Positions 8,453 to 17,388 of a stretch of DNA of 64,000 nt are shown here, piece after piece. The notes beneath the pieces were generated by a model. The model was not told where the DNA came from, ran no database searches, and worked only from the letters and a program-made list of their open reading frames with translations. Where the stretch lies: positions 1 to 64,000 of the forward strand of contig NZ_JNZO01000003.1 of NCBI RefSeq assembly GCF_000717595.1, read 5' to 3'. The stretch comes from Streptomyces flavochromogenes (lineage in GTDB: Bacteria; Actinomycetota; Actinomycetes; Streptomycetales; Streptomycetaceae). The translations under genes and the position numbers were made by a program. The stretch's first letter is position 1; every line of letters starts with the position of its first letter.

Positions 8453-9703
8453 ATGCCCCTGGCGCTGCTCGCGCTCGCCGTCTCCGCCTTCGGCATCGGC
8501 ACCACCGAATTCGTGATGATGGGCCTGCTCCCGCAGGTCGCCGACGACCTCGGCACCTCCGTCCCCACCGCCGGGTACCTCGTCTCGGCGTACGCGATCG
8601 GCGTCGTCGTCGGCGCCCCGCTGCTCACCGCCCTCGGCTCCCGCGTCCCGCGCAAGCGGATGCTGCTCCTGCTCATGGCCCTCTTCACGGTCGGCAACCT
8701 GGCCTCCGCGCTCGCCCCCGGCTTCGGCTGGCTGATCGCCGGCCGGGTGCTCGCCGGGCTCCCGCACGGCGCGTTCTTCGGGCTCGGCGCGGTCGTCGCC
8801 GCCCGGCTCGTGCGCGAGGGCCGCCAGGCGCGGGCGGTGGCCACGATGTTCCTCGGCCTGACCGTCGCCAACATCCTCGGTGTACCCGCCGCGACCCTCC
8901 TCGGGCAGCACCTCGGCTGGCGCGCCACCTTCCTCGTCGTCTCCGCCATCGGGCTGCTCGCCATGGCCGCGCTCGCCCGCCTCGTACCGCACGTCCCCGT
9001 GGACGAGCGGCAGAGCCTGGGCCGCGAGGTACGGGCGCTCGGCCGCCCGCAGGTGCTGCTCGGGCTGCTCACCGCCGTCTTCGGCTTCGCGGGCGTCTTC
9101 GCCGTCTACTCCTACCTCGCCTCGATGACCACCGAGGTGATGGGCTTCGGCGACTCCACCGTCACCGTCGTCCTCGCCCTCTTCGGCCTCGGCATGACCG
9201 GCGGGGCGCTCGCCGCCGGCCCGCTGACCGACCGGGCGCTCCGCCCGACGCTGTACGGCTCGCTCGCCGCCCTCGTCCTCGCCCTGGTCGCCTTCCGCTT
9301 CACGATCCATGTGCCCTGGCTGGCCCTGGTGACGGTCGTGGTGCTCGGCGCAGTCGGCTTCATGACCACCACCCCGCTCCAGATGCTGGTCATGAACAAG
9401 GCCAAGGACGCCCCGACGCTCGCCTCCGCCTCCAACCACTCCGCCTTCAACCTCGCCAACGCCGGAGGCGCCTGGGCCGGCGGCGCCGCCGTCGCCGCAG
9501 GCTGGGGCTGGACGTCACCGGCCCTGGTCGGCGCGGGCCTCACGGTGGTGGGCCTGGCGATCGCGGCGGTGGCGGGCCTCCTCGACCGCGACCGGGGCAC
9601 GGGGGAGGGGGCCTCACGCGTCGTCGCGCAAAGCCCCCTCGCCGAAGGTCCCCCCGCTGCCGGGAACCGGGTCAGTTCGTCGTCTCCCGCCAGTGGTTCG
9701 TGA
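8453..9703 (+). CDS. MFS transporter, DHA1 family (Cmx/AraJ-like)
   Basis: A 416-residue 12-helix exporter. The N-terminus SAFGIGTTEFVMMGLLPQVA is the hallmark of the AraJ/Cmx-type DHA1 transporters, and motif A appears as LLTALGSRVPRKRMLLLLM. The antiporter motif is degenerate around NILGVPAATLLGQHLGWR. In actinomycetes the family includes the chloramphenicol exporters Cmx and Cml, but the name alone does not fix the substrate. The start ATG has GGAAAGG upstream. The last 32 bp (9672-9703) overlap the 3' end of convergent nadE, so the final ~10 residues are shared with an antisense coding region. No regulator gene is next to it. Confidence 0.9.
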   Translation: MPLALLALAVSAFGIGTTEFVMMGLLPQVADDLGTSVPTAGYLVSAYAIGVVVGAPLLTALGSRVPRKRMLLLLMALFTVGNLASALAPGFGWLIAGRVLAGLPHGAFFGLGAVVAARLVREGRQARAVATMFLGLTVANILGVPAATLLGQHLGWRATFLVVSAIGLLAMAALARLVPHVPVDERQSLGREVRALGRPQVLLGLLTAVFGFAGVFAVYSYLASMTTEVMGFGDSTVTVVLALFGLGMTGGALAAGPLTDRALRPTLYGSLAALVLALVAFRFTIHVPWLALVTVVVLGAVGFMTTTPLQMLVMNKAKDAPTLASASNHSAFNLANAGGAWAGGAAVAAGWGWTSPALVGAGLTVVGLAIAAVAGLLDRDRGTGEGASRVVAQSPLAEGPPAAGNRVSSSSPASGS

Positions 9704-11429
9704 TCGGCAGGCGCCGGTCCTTGCCGAAGCCCTTCGCCGAGATCTTGGTGCCCGGCGGGTACTGGCGCCGCTTGTACTCCGCCGTGTCCACCATCCGCAG
9801 CGTCCGCGTCACCAGTTCCTCGTCGAACCCGGCGGCCACGATCTCGTCCCGGCCCCGGTCCTGGTCCACGTACAGGGCGAGGATCGCGTCCAGGGTGTCG
9901 TAGTCCGGCAGCGAGTCCGTGTCGACCTGCCCCGGGCGCAGCTCCGCGCTCGGCGGCTTGCTGATCGAGCTCTCCGGGATCGGCGGGGTCTGGCCGCGCT
10001 CCTCGGCCGCCCGGTTGCGCCAGCGCGCCAGCCGGAACACGGTCGACTTGTAGACGTCCTTGATGGGCCCGAACGCACCGACGGAGTCGCCGTACAGCGT
10101 CGAATAGCCCACCGCCAGCTCGGACTTGTTCCCCGGCGCGAGGACGATGTGGCCCTCCTGGTTGGAGAGCGCCATCAGCGTCGTGCCCCGCAGCCGCGAC
10201 TGGAGGTTCTCCTCGGCGAGGCCGGTGAGGCCGAGCGAGCCCATGTACGCGTCGAACATCGGCTCGATCGACACGGTGCGGTAGTGGAGCCCGGTGCGGC
10301 GGGCCAGCTCGGCGGCGTCGCCGCGCGAGTGGTCGGAGGAGTACTTCGAGGGCATCGACACCCCGTACACGTTGTCCGAGCCGAGCGCGTCGCAGGCGAT
10401 GGCGGCGACGAGCGCCGAGTCGATGCCCCCGGAGAGGCCGACGAGCACCGAGCGGAAACCGTTCTTCGCGACATACGCCCGGACCCCGATGACCAGCGCC
10501 GAGTACACCTCCTCGTCGTCGTCCAGCCGGTGCGCGTAACCGCCCGTCAGCTCCGGCTCGTACGCCGGCAGCGGCTCCTCCGAGAGCACCACGCGGTCGA
10601 TCGTCAGCCCGTCGTTCACCAGGCCCTCCGGCGCCTCGGACTCGGCCGCCGGCAGCTCCAGGTCCAGGATCACGCTGCCCTCGACGAACTGCGGCGCCCG
10701 CGCGATCACTTCGCCGTGCGCGCCCACCACGATCGAGTCGCCGTCGAAGACCAGCTCGTCCTGGCCGCCCGTGCTCGCCAGGTACGCGGTCACGCACCCG
10801 GCCTCCCGGGCCCGCCTGCGGACCAGTTCGAGGCGCGTGTCGTCCTTGTCCCGCTCGTACGGCGAGGCGTTGACCGACAGCAGCAGCCCCGCCCCCGCGT
10901 GACGCGCCGCCGGGACCCTGCCCCCCTCCTGCCACAGGTCCTCACAGATCGCCAGGGCCACGTCGACCCCGTGGACCCGGACGACCGGCAGGGTGTCGCC
11001 CTGGACGAAGTAGCGGTACTCGTCGAAGACGCCGTAGTTCGGCAGGTGGTGCTTGGCGAAGCGCAGTACCACCTCGCCCCGGTGCAGCACGGCGGCGGCG
11101 TTCTCCGGCGAACCGGCCGGACGGCCGAGCTTCGGCTCCGCTCGCTCGGAGCGGTCCAGATAGCCGACGACGACCGGCACCTCCCCGAAGCCCTCGTCCG
11201 CGAGCCGGCGGGCGAGACCGCGCAGGGCCGCCCGAGACGCCTCGACGAACGAGGAACGCAGTGCGAGGTCCTCGACGGGGTATCCGGTCAGCGCCATCTC
11301 GGGAAACGCGACGAGATGCGCGCCCTGTCCGGCGGCGTGCCGGGTCCAGTGCACGATCGCCTCGGCGTTCCCGGCGATGTCTCCGACGGTCGAGTCGATC
11401 TGATTCAGGGCGAGGCGTAGTTGAGGCAC
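9672..11429 (-). CDS. nadE: Glutamine-dependent NAD(+) synthetase
   Basis: This enzyme makes NAD from deamido-NAD using ATP and ammonia released from glutamine. Its 585 residues match the two-domain form. The N-terminal nitrilase-type glutaminase has the triad Glu44 (FPEMALTGY), Lys126 (FAKHHLPNYG) and Cys162 (LAICEDLWQEGG). The C-terminal synthetase has the ATP-pyrophosphatase P-loop LVGLSGGIDSALV and the motifs GNKSELAVGYSTLYGD and RWRNRAAEERG. The short length relative to the ~680-residue mycobacterial type places it in the compact subgroup. It is transcribed alone, convergent to the MFS gene with a 32-bp overlap at their stops. Confidence 0.97.
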   Translation of the reverse strand: MPQLRLALNQIDSTVGDIAGNAEAIVHWTRHAAGQGAHLVAFPEMALTGYPVEDLALRSSFVEASRAALRGLARRLADEGFGEVPVVVGYLDRSERAEPKLGRPAGSPENAAAVLHRGEVVLRFAKHHLPNYGVFDEYRYFVQGDTLPVVRVHGVDVALAICEDLWQEGGRVPAARHAGAGLLLSVNASPYERDKDDTRLELVRRRAREAGCVTAYLASTGGQDELVFDGDSIVVGAHGEVIARAPQFVEGSVILDLELPAAESEAPEGLVNDGLTIDRVVLSEEPLPAYEPELTGGYAHRLDDDEEVYSALVIGVRAYVAKNGFRSVLVGLSGGIDSALVAAIACDALGSDNVYGVSMPSKYSSDHSRGDAAELARRTGLHYRTVSIEPMFDAYMGSLGLTGLAEENLQSRLRGTTLMALSNQEGHIVLAPGNKSELAVGYSTLYGDSVGAFGPIKDVYKSTVFRLARWRNRAAEERGQTPPIPESSISKPPSAELRPGQVDTDSLPDYDTLDAILALYVDQDRGRDEIVAAGFDEELVTRTLRMVDTAEYKRRQYPPGTKISAKGFGKDRRLPITNHWRETTN

Positions 11430-11633
11430 CCGGCCAGTGTAATCGTCAAACCGACGCGATGTCCTGGGAAACGGGGCGTGACCCGTTCCTCCCGGCCGGC
11501 ATGCGATCCCGCCGCACCCGATCGATCATGGCTCCCATGGCTCCCGAGACCCTCACTGACGACCGGGCAGAACCGGGCCCGGTCCACCCCGGCCACCGGC
11601 AACCCTCCGGCACGCCGTAGCGTCAGACCCACT

Positions 11634-12383
11634 ATGCCCGGAAACGTGACGCGAGCCTCGGCCGTCCTGCTGGCCCTCGGCGCGCTCGCGTACACCGCAT
11701 GGGTCCTCGAGGTCCCCCTCCGCACGGGGCTCGACCCGGTCCGGACGTACGTCTCGGAACTGGCGGCGTCGGACCAGCCGTTCGGCACCTTCTTCCGGGC
11801 GACCGACCTGGTCTCGGGTGTGCTGGTCCTGGCGGGAGCGGTGCTGGGGTGGGCGGGGACGAGGCGCCCGGAGGCGAGGAGGCCCGGTCACGCGGGGACG
11901 CCGGAGACCGGCCGGACCCCTCGGATCCGCGACCCCTGGGCGCTCGTCGGCTGGGGCGCGCTCGCCCTCTTCGGCGCCGCCACCGTCGCCGACTCCCGCC
12001 TCCCGCTCAGCTGCGCCGCGACCGCCGACTCCGAGTGCGCCGCGCGCGAGACCGCCGGGCTCGTGCCCGCCACCCATACGGCCCATGCCTTCAGCTCCGG
12101 TCTCGCCATGACCGGCGCCCTCGTCGCCCTCGTCGCGCTGACCGTGGCCGCCCGCCGGTACGGCCGCCGGCGGCCCCTCGCCCGAACGGGCCCGGTCGTC
12201 GTCGCCCTGGAGCTCGCCGCCACCGTCTGGACCCTCGCCGCCGTCGCCGCCTTCGAGGCGGGGACGGGCACCTGGGCGCTCGGTGCCGGTCAGCGGCTCC
12301 AGGTGCTCCTGGTGGCGGTGTGGCTCGCGGTCCTGGCGTACTCCCTCGCGACGTCCCGCCCCACCGCGAAGGAGGAGCGATGA
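11634..12383 (+). CDS. DUF998 family integral membrane protein
   Basis: A 249-residue protein with about six hydrophobic segments, for example ASAVLLALGALAYTAWVLE, LVSGVLVLAGAVLGWAG and GLAMTGALVALVALTVAA. The conserved DUF998 features are the segment TYVSELAASDQPFG and an acidic or cysteine-bearing loop (SRLPLSCAATADSECA). I chose the ATG at 11634 because the membrane domain starts directly there; longer in-frame versions add only a non-conserved Arg/Pro stretch. Its stop overlaps the start of the hydrolase gene (ATGA at 12380-12383), so the two form an operon. Function is unknown. Confidence 0.85.
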   Translation: MPGNVTRASAVLLALGALAYTAWVLEVPLRTGLDPVRTYVSELAASDQPFGTFFRATDLVSGVLVLAGAVLGWAGTRRPEARRPGHAGTPETGRTPRIRDPWALVGWGALALFGAATVADSRLPLSCAATADSECAARETAGLVPATHTAHAFSSGLAMTGALVALVALTVAARRYGRRRPLARTGPVVVALELAATVWTLAAVAAFEAGTGTWALGAGQRLQVLLVAVWLAVLAYSLATSRPTAKEER

Positions 12384-13201
12384 CCGGACGGCCGGCCTTC
12401 GTACGGGTCGACGGCGTCGCCCACCACGTCGTCGTCGAGGGCTCGGGACCCGTCTGCGTGCTGAGCGCGGGACTCGGAATGAGCTGGTTCGACTGGGACC
12501 CGGTCCTCCCGCTCCTCGCCCCGTACCGTACGGTCGTCCGCTTCGACCGCCCCGGACACGGCCTCTCCCAGCCCGCCGCCGGCCCGCCCACCGCCGCCGG
12601 CGAGGCGAACCGGATCGCCGCTCTCCTCGACGCGCTGGGGCTCCCCGGCCCCGCCACCGTCGTCGGGCACTCGATCGCCGGGTTCCACGCCGAGGCCTTC
12701 GCCCGGCTCCACCCGGACCGGACCGCCGCGCTCGTGCTCGTGGACTCGTCGGTGGAGGAGCACCCCCGGGTGAGCGCCTCCCCGGGGTTGTTCGCGGATG
12801 TCCTGGGCGCCGCCCTGTCCGCCGCCGGAGTCCCGGCCGCCCTCGGCCCCGCGGTGCGCCGTGCGGCCGTACGCCACGACCCGGCCCCCGCCGCCCTCGT
12901 CCACCGCGTCTACCGCACCTCACGCGTCCTGCGCGGCACCCTCTGGGAGAACGCCCACTACGGCGCCGTCGCGGCCGGACTCCTCGCCCTGCGCACCACG
13001 CACCCGCTCCCGCCGGACCTCCCCGTCACCGTCCTCGCCGCCCCCGACGGTTCGGCCCGCTGGGAACGACGCCAACGCGCGCTGGCCCGACGGCTCGGCG
13101 CCCGCTACGACGCGGCCGAGCCGTCGGGCCATCTGGTCATGAAGGACCGCCCGGAAGCGGTCGCGACCGTGATCCTGCGATCCGGTCAGGAAGGTGCGTA
13201 G
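12380..13201 (+). CDS. Alpha/beta hydrolase
   Basis: A 273-residue alpha/beta-hydrolase fold enzyme, probably cytoplasmic. The start ATG overlaps the stop of the DUF998 gene and follows GGAGGAGC. The nucleophile elbow is VVGHSIAGFHA (G-H-S-I-A-G), an acidic residue follows in ALVLVDSSVEE, and the catalytic His is in EPSGHLVMKDRPEAV near the C-terminus. The strand FDRPGHGLSQPAAG is the usual segment before the elbow. The substrate, an ester, epoxide or C-C bond, cannot be assigned. The last 16 bp overlap the convergent CBS gene. Confidence 0.88.
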   Translation: MTGRPAFVRVDGVAHHVVVEGSGPVCVLSAGLGMSWFDWDPVLPLLAPYRTVVRFDRPGHGLSQPAAGPPTAAGEANRIAALLDALGLPGPATVVGHSIAGFHAEAFARLHPDRTAALVLVDSSVEEHPRVSASPGLFADVLGAALSAAGVPAALGPAVRRAAVRHDPAPAALVHRVYRTSRVLRGTLWENAHYGAVAAGLLALRTTHPLPPDLPVTVLAAPDGSARWERRQRALARRLGARYDAAEPSGHLVMKDRPEAVATVILRSGQEGA

Positions 13202-13605
13202 ACGCTCTCGCAGAACGCCTTGAGCTGCTCGTCCGACAGATGCTGGGCCAGATCGGCCTCGCTGATCATGCCGACGAGCCGCTTCTCCTCGATGACGGGC
13301 AGCCGACGGATCTGGTGGCCCTGCATCTCCTCCAGGACCGCGCCCACGTCCGCGCCCGACTCGACCCAGCGGGGGGTGCCCTTGGACATCTCGCCACAGG
13401 TGATCTTCGAGGGGTCGTGGCCCATGGCCACACAGCCGACCACGATGTCGCGGTCCGTGATGATGCCGCAGAGCCGTTCGTTCTCGTCGGCGATGGGCAG
13501 CGCGCCGACGTTCAGGTTGCGCATCATCTGCGCGGCGCGGTCGAGCGTCTCGTGAGCCGGGATCCACTGGGCCCCGGGGTGCATGATGTCCTTCGCCGTG
13601 GTCAT
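13186..13605 (-). CDS. Two-CBS-domain protein
   Basis: A 139-residue stand-alone Bateman module: two CBS domains and almost nothing else. The first starts with TTAKDIMHPGAQWIPAHETL and contains the ligand-binding edge GIITDRDIVV; the second contains MQGHQIRRLPVIEEKRLVGMISEADL. Such proteins bind adenine nucleotides or S-adenosylmethionine and act as sensors or partners of enzymes. In Streptomyces and mycobacteria many copies exist, often linked to hypoxia or stress. It is transcribed toward the hydrolase gene with a 16-bp stop overlap. The 155-bp region upstream (13606-13760) holds its promoter and the end of the DUF305 gene. Confidence 0.92.
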   Translation of the reverse strand: MTTAKDIMHPGAQWIPAHETLDRAAQMMRNLNVGALPIADENERLCGIITDRDIVVGCVAMGHDPSKITCGEMSKGTPRWVESGADVGAVLEEMQGHQIRRLPVIEEKRLVGMISEADLAQHLSDEQLKAFCESVYAPS

Positions 13606-13760
13606 GGGGTGCGTACCTTTCGTCCGACGTGCTCACACGTACGTCCCCGAGCCCCACCCATTGTCGGCGCGCGGACCGACCGCCGCGACTTGTCGGCGTA
13701 CGACACGGCCCCCGCGACCGCGGCGGGTCACGGGGGCCGACGGGTCACCGACCCGGGTCG

Positions 13761-14447
13761 TCAGGCGCCACGCTTCCTGAGCATGTCCGCCATCAGCAGC
13801 ATCTCGGACTTCTGGGCGTCGACCATGCCCTGCGCGAGACCGCGCTCGATCTCCACCGAGCACTTCTGGACACAGCCCTCGGCCATGTGGACCCCGCCCC
13901 TGTGGTGCTCGGTCATGAGCTTCAGGTACAGGATCTCGGCCTCGCGGCCGCTCGCCTCGCGCAACTCGTCCAGCTGGGCGTTGGTCGCCATGCCCGGCAT
14001 GAGCGCCCCGTCGAGCGGCCCGGTGTCGCCGGAGCCGCCCATGCCCATCCAGGTCATCGGCTCGACGCCGGACTCGATCTTGGGAAGCCCCCACAGGTCG
14101 AGCCAGCCGAGCATCATGCCCCGCTGGTTGGCCTGGGTGTTGGCGATGTCGTACGCCAGACGGCGCACCTCCTCGTCCTGGGTGCGGTCCCGGACGATGA
14201 ACGACATCTCGACGGCCTGCTGGTGGTGGACGGCCATGTCCCGGGCGAAGCCGGCGTCCGCGGAGAGCGAGGACGGCGTACGCGGCGCCTCCTCGCGCTC
14301 AGCCGAGGCGACGGTGACGGCGCCCCCGGCGAACAGCAGGGCCAGCGCCACGGCAGTGATCGCCGCCCACTGCGTCCGGTTCGGCCGCCGGGCCGGGGGC
14401 GTCGGTACGGCGTCGCTGTCGACGTCGTCCTCGCCGAGCCGGCTCAC
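13761..14447 (-). CDS. DUF305 family protein, membrane-anchored
   Basis: A 228-residue protein with one N-terminal transmembrane segment (WAAITAVALALLFAGGAVTVA) and an exported DUF305 domain. The domain carries paired His-His/Met motifs, DMAVHHQQAVEMSFIV and MTEHHRGGVHMAEGCV. They are typical of the family (including the copper-binding CopM) and suggest metal binding, although binding is not shown here. I chose the GTG at 14447 because it overlaps the TGA of the upstream DUF3105 gene by 4 bp (GTGA, 14444-14447); an ATG 21 bp earlier is possible. It is probably cotranscribed with the DUF3105 gene. Confidence 0.88.
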   Translation of the reverse strand: MSRLGEDDVDSDAVPTPPARRPNRTQWAAITAVALALLFAGGAVTVASAEREEAPRTPSSLSADAGFARDMAVHHQQAVEMSFIVRDRTQDEEVRRLAYDIANTQANQRGMMLGWLDLWGLPKIESGVEPMTWMGMGGSGDTGPLDGALMPGMATNAQLDELREASGREAEILYLKLMTEHHRGGVHMAEGCVQKCSVEIERGLAQGMVDAQKSEMLLMADMLRKRGA

Positions 14448-15091
14448 TGGTCGAGCCCGCCGGTGCAAGCGGCGCCCGGCTCGGGGGTCTGCGGGCCCTG
14501 GACGTACTTGGTGAAGAAGGCGTCGATGCGGGGGTCGCTCGCGTTGTCCACGGTGACCTGCTTGCCCCAGGCGGACAGCATGATGGCGTCGGCCTGGTCG
14601 TCCACGGGGCTCATCAGCGTGTACTTGGTCTTGCCGACCTTGTCCTCCAGCTTCTTCACGTCGTCGGCAGCGGCCTTCTTGTTGTACGTCACCCAGACGG
14701 CGCCGTGCTCGAGGGAGTGCACGGCGTTCACCTCGGCGATGGCCTTCTTGTAGACGACGCCGTCGCAGTTCATCCAGACCGGGTGGTGGTCACCGCCGAC
14801 CGGCGGCTTCATCTCGTACTTCACGGCCGTCTCGACGTGGTTCCGGCCGAGCTTCGCGGCGTCCCAGGACTTCTCGGCGGTGATGGGGGCCTTCGCGGCC
14901 GCGTCCTTCTTGTCCTGCTCGTCGGACTTCTTCATCAGCACGAAGGTGCCGAAGCCGACGAGGCCGAGGACGACGACGCCCGAGATGCCGATCGTGACGA
15001 GGCGGTTGCGGCGCTCACGGGCCTGCTCGGCGCGGCGCATCTCCTCTATTCGGGCGCGGCGGTCGGCGTTGGCGGAGCTCTTGGCGGCCAT
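14444..15091 (-). CDS. DUF3105 family membrane-anchored protein
   Basis: A 215-residue protein with a charged cytoplasmic N-terminus (about 30 residues rich in Arg, Ala and Glu), one transmembrane helix (LVTIGISGVVVLGLVGFGTF) and an extracytoplasmic DUF3105 domain. The domain shows the family residues PPVGGDHHPVWMNCDGVVY, VNAVHSLEHGAVWVTYN and LMSPVDDQADAIMLSAWGKQ, rich in conserved His. DUF3105 and DUF305 genes are commonly adjacent in actinobacteria, and the 4-bp overlap here supports a joint function at the membrane, possibly metal handling. The function is not established. Confidence 0.9.
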   Translation of the reverse strand: MAAKSSANADRRARIEEMRRAEQARERRNRLVTIGISGVVVLGLVGFGTFVLMKKSDEQDKKDAAAKAPITAEKSWDAAKLGRNHVETAVKYEMKPPVGGDHHPVWMNCDGVVYKKAIAEVNAVHSLEHGAVWVTYNKKAAADDVKKLEDKVGKTKYTLMSPVDDQADAIMLSAWGKQVTVDNASDPRIDAFFTKYVQGPQTPEPGAACTGGLDQ

Positions 15092-15166
15092 GGTGGTGTC
15101 GTCCTTCTTCAGGGATGGGGGTGGAGTTCGGGGGTGGACGTAGCGGGGCGGGGACGCCCGGCGCCG

Positions 15167-15589
15167 TTACGTCCGGAGAACTTGAAGGACGTGCAGATCC
15201 GGCGCGCGCGGCCGGACGCCGGAACGGCGCGCGGCGCCGTCACCGGACGGAGGCTCGAAGCGCGGGAGCCCGTCGGCCGCGTGCAGCGGCGGATCGAGCG
15301 GGGGCGCGCTGAGCACCGCGGGGGAGAGCGAGGGGAAGAGGGAGCAGCCACCGCGGTCGTACGGGCAGATGTACTCGACGACGGTGCCGGTGGCCGCCTG
15401 GGTGACGGTCGTGCCGCCGGTGGCCGCGGGCCCGTTCGCGGCCTTCGGTCCGGTGCCCGCGTGATGGTTCTCGGGACCGGGGCCGGCGCCCAGACAGAAG
15501 AAGAGCGCGGCGAGGAGCGTCGCCACGGCACTCACCAGTGCCATGGGACGCGCGTGCTGGGACGGGCGTACGAGCCGTGTGGCCCCCAT
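15167..15589 (-). CDS. Small membrane-anchored hypothetical protein
   Basis: A protein of about 140 residues beginning MGATRLVRPSQHARPM, with one hydrophobic helix (ALVSAVATLLAALFFCLGAG). It is followed by a Pro/Gly/Ala-rich exported tail containing a Cys pair (ICPYDRGGCSLFPSL). A shorter start at the Met of MALVSAV is possible. It lies 75 bp upstream of the DUF3105 gene on the same strand, so it may be the first gene of that cluster. I do not recognise a family. The low-complexity C-terminus leaves the exact end plausible rather than certain. Confidence 0.55.
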   Translation of the reverse strand: MGATRLVRPSQHARPMALVSAVATLLAALFFCLGAGPGPENHHAGTGPKAANGPAATGGTTVTQAATGTVVEYICPYDRGGCSLFPSLSPAVLSAPPLDPPLHAADGLPRFEPPSGDGAARRSGVRPRAPDLHVLQVLRT

Positions 15590-15738
15590 GGGCGCAGATC
15601 GTAGTGGGCGCGGGGGCTCTGTGGGCCGAACGGGGTACCACTCGGTACCGACGGGTGGGCGGCCGAGGGACGAACGGAGACCCGGACGCCGCCCTTCCCG
15701 CGTTACCTGAGTCACACCCGAGCAGGCACTATGGGTGT

Positions 15739-15754
15739 GCAACGTGCGCGAAAC
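15739..15754 (+). promoter_or_regulatory. Possible GlnR half-box upstream of glnA2
   Basis: GCAAC-n6-GAAAC lies 85 bp before the chosen glnA2 start. It fits one a-b half of the actinomycete GlnR consensus (gTnAC-n6-GAAAC). A second half at the expected 6-bp spacing is not present, so regulation by GlnR is uncertain. Confidence 0.3.
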
Positions 15755-15838
15755 CATGTGGTGGGATGCTCAGGTGCCCCCCGATGTGCTCTGAGGCGGT
15801 GGGAGCAGGCGGCCTGACCAGCGAGGATGGGTGTGGAA

Positions 15839-17200
15839 ATGGACAAGCAGCAGGAATTTGTGCTCCGTACGCTCGAGGAGCGCGACATCCGCTTCGTACG
15901 TCTGTGGTTCACCGACGTGCTGGGCTTCCTCAAGTCGGTGGCCGTGGCGCCCGCCGAGCTCGAGCAGGCCTTCGACGAGGGCATCGGTTTCGACGGCTCC
16001 GCGATCGAGGGCTTCGCCCGCGTGTACGAGTCGGACATGATCGCCAAGCCGGACCCGGGGACGTTCCAGATCCTGCCGTGGCGGGCCGAGGCGCCGGGGA
16101 CGGCGCGGATGTTCTGCGACATCCTGATGCCCGACGGCTCGCCGTCCTTCGCGGACCCGCGGTACGTCCTGAAGCGGGCGCTGGCCAAGACCTCGGACCT
16201 GGGCTTCACCTTCTACACCCACCCCGAGATCGAGTTCTTCCTCCTCAAGGACAAGCCGCTCGACGGCACGCGCCCCACCCCGGCGGACAACTCGGGGTAC
16301 TTCGACCACACCCCGCAGAACGTGGGCATGGACTTCCGCCGCCAGGCGATCACGATGCTCGAATCGATGGGCATCTCGGTGGAGTTCAGCCACCACGAGG
16401 GAGCCCCGGGCCAGCAGGAGATCGACCTCCGCTACGCGGACGCCCTCTCCACGGCGGACAACATCATGACCTTCCGTCTGGTGATGAAGCAGGTGGCGCT
16501 GGAGCAGGGCGTGCAGGCCACGTTCATGCCGAAGCCGTTCTCGGACTACCCGGGCTCGGGCATGCACACCCACCTGTCGCTCTTCGAGGGCGACCGGAAC
16601 GCGTTCTACGAGTCGGGCGCCGAGTACCAACTGTCCAAGGTCGGCCGCTCGTTCATCGCGGGCCTGCTGAAGCACGCGGGGGAGATCTCCGCCGTGACGA
16701 ACCAGTGGGTCAACTCCTACAAGCGCATCTGGGGCGGCTCGTCCCGCACGGCGGGCTCGGGCGGCGAGGCCCCCTCGTACATCTGCTGGGGCCACAACAA
16801 CCGCTCGGCCCTGATCCGCGTCCCCATGTACAAGCCGGGCAAGACGGGCTCCTCCCGCGTCGAGGTCCGATCCATCGACTCGGGCGCGAACCCCTACCTG
16901 ACGTACGCGGTCCTCCTCGCCGCAGGCCTCAAGGGCATCGAGGAGGGCTACGAACTCCCGGCCGGCGCCGACGACGACGTCTGGGCCCTCTCGGACGCGG
17001 AACGCCGGGCGATGGGCATCGAACCGCTCCCGCAGAACCTGGGAGAGGCGATCGCCCTGATGGAGAAGAGCGAACTGGTGGCGGAGACCCTGGGCGAGCA
17101 CGTCTTCGACTTCTTCCTCCGCAACAAGAAGCAGGAGTGGGAGGAGTACCGGAGCGAGGTCACCGCCTTCGAGCTGCGGAAGAACCTGCCGGTGCTGTAA
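15839..17200 (+). CDS. glnA2: Glutamine synthetase-like protein, type I fold (GlnA2 type)
   Basis: A 453-residue protein of the glutamine synthetase I family. The start MDKQQEFVLRTLEERDIRF is preferred over an ATG 12 bp upstream, because that ATG has only 2 bp to the nearest purine-rich site. The N-terminal beta-grasp contains GFDGSAIEGFARVYESDM, and the catalytic domain contains HPEIEFFLL, PGSGMHTHLSLFEG and WGHNNRSALIRVP. The sequence near the classical GSI adenylylation site reads GYELPAGADDD instead of NLYDLPPEE, with loss of the usual context. The family branch is GlnA2-like, shown in S. coelicolor to act as a gamma-glutamylpolyamine synthetase, so it may handle polyamines rather than make bulk glutamine. 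That assignment is by family knowledge, not by a residue I can point to. It is monocistronic with a strong terminator. Confidence 0.9.
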   Translation: MDKQQEFVLRTLEERDIRFVRLWFTDVLGFLKSVAVAPAELEQAFDEGIGFDGSAIEGFARVYESDMIAKPDPGTFQILPWRAEAPGTARMFCDILMPDGSPSFADPRYVLKRALAKTSDLGFTFYTHPEIEFFLLKDKPLDGTRPTPADNSGYFDHTPQNVGMDFRRQAITMLESMGISVEFSHHEGAPGQQEIDLRYADALSTADNIMTFRLVMKQVALEQGVQATFMPKPFSDYPGSGMHTHLSLFEGDRNAFYESGAEYQLSKVGRSFIAGLLKHAGEISAVTNQWVNSYKRIWGGSSRTAGSGGEAPSYICWGHNNRSALIRVPMYKPGKTGSSRVEVRSIDSGANPYLTYAVLLAAGLKGIEEGYELPAGADDDVWALSDAERRAMGIEPLPQNLGEAIALMEKSELVAETLGEHVFDFFLRNKKQEWEEYRSEVTAFELRKNLPVL

Positions 17201-17236
17201 GGGCAGGTCAGAGCGACTGCCAACCCCAAAGGAAAC

Positions 17237-17267
17237 CCGGGCCGGCGGCTGTCAGCCGCCGGCCCGG
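17237..17267 (+). terminator. Strong hairpin terminator of glnA2
   Basis: A perfect 15-bp inverted repeat (17237-17251 and 17253-17267) with a one-base centre begins 37 bp after the glnA2 stop. There is no T-tract. It marks the right limit of host sequence before the foreign segment. Confidence 0.85.
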
Positions 17268-17388
17268 AGTCGTCTCGACGAACCTTGGGCCGTCTGTGGG
17301 TCGTCCCACGTGGAAGCTACCCCCGTATGTGTCGTTCTTGGCACGGGTACGCGCCACCTCCACAGCTTTCAGCAGCGCGGTCCCCACG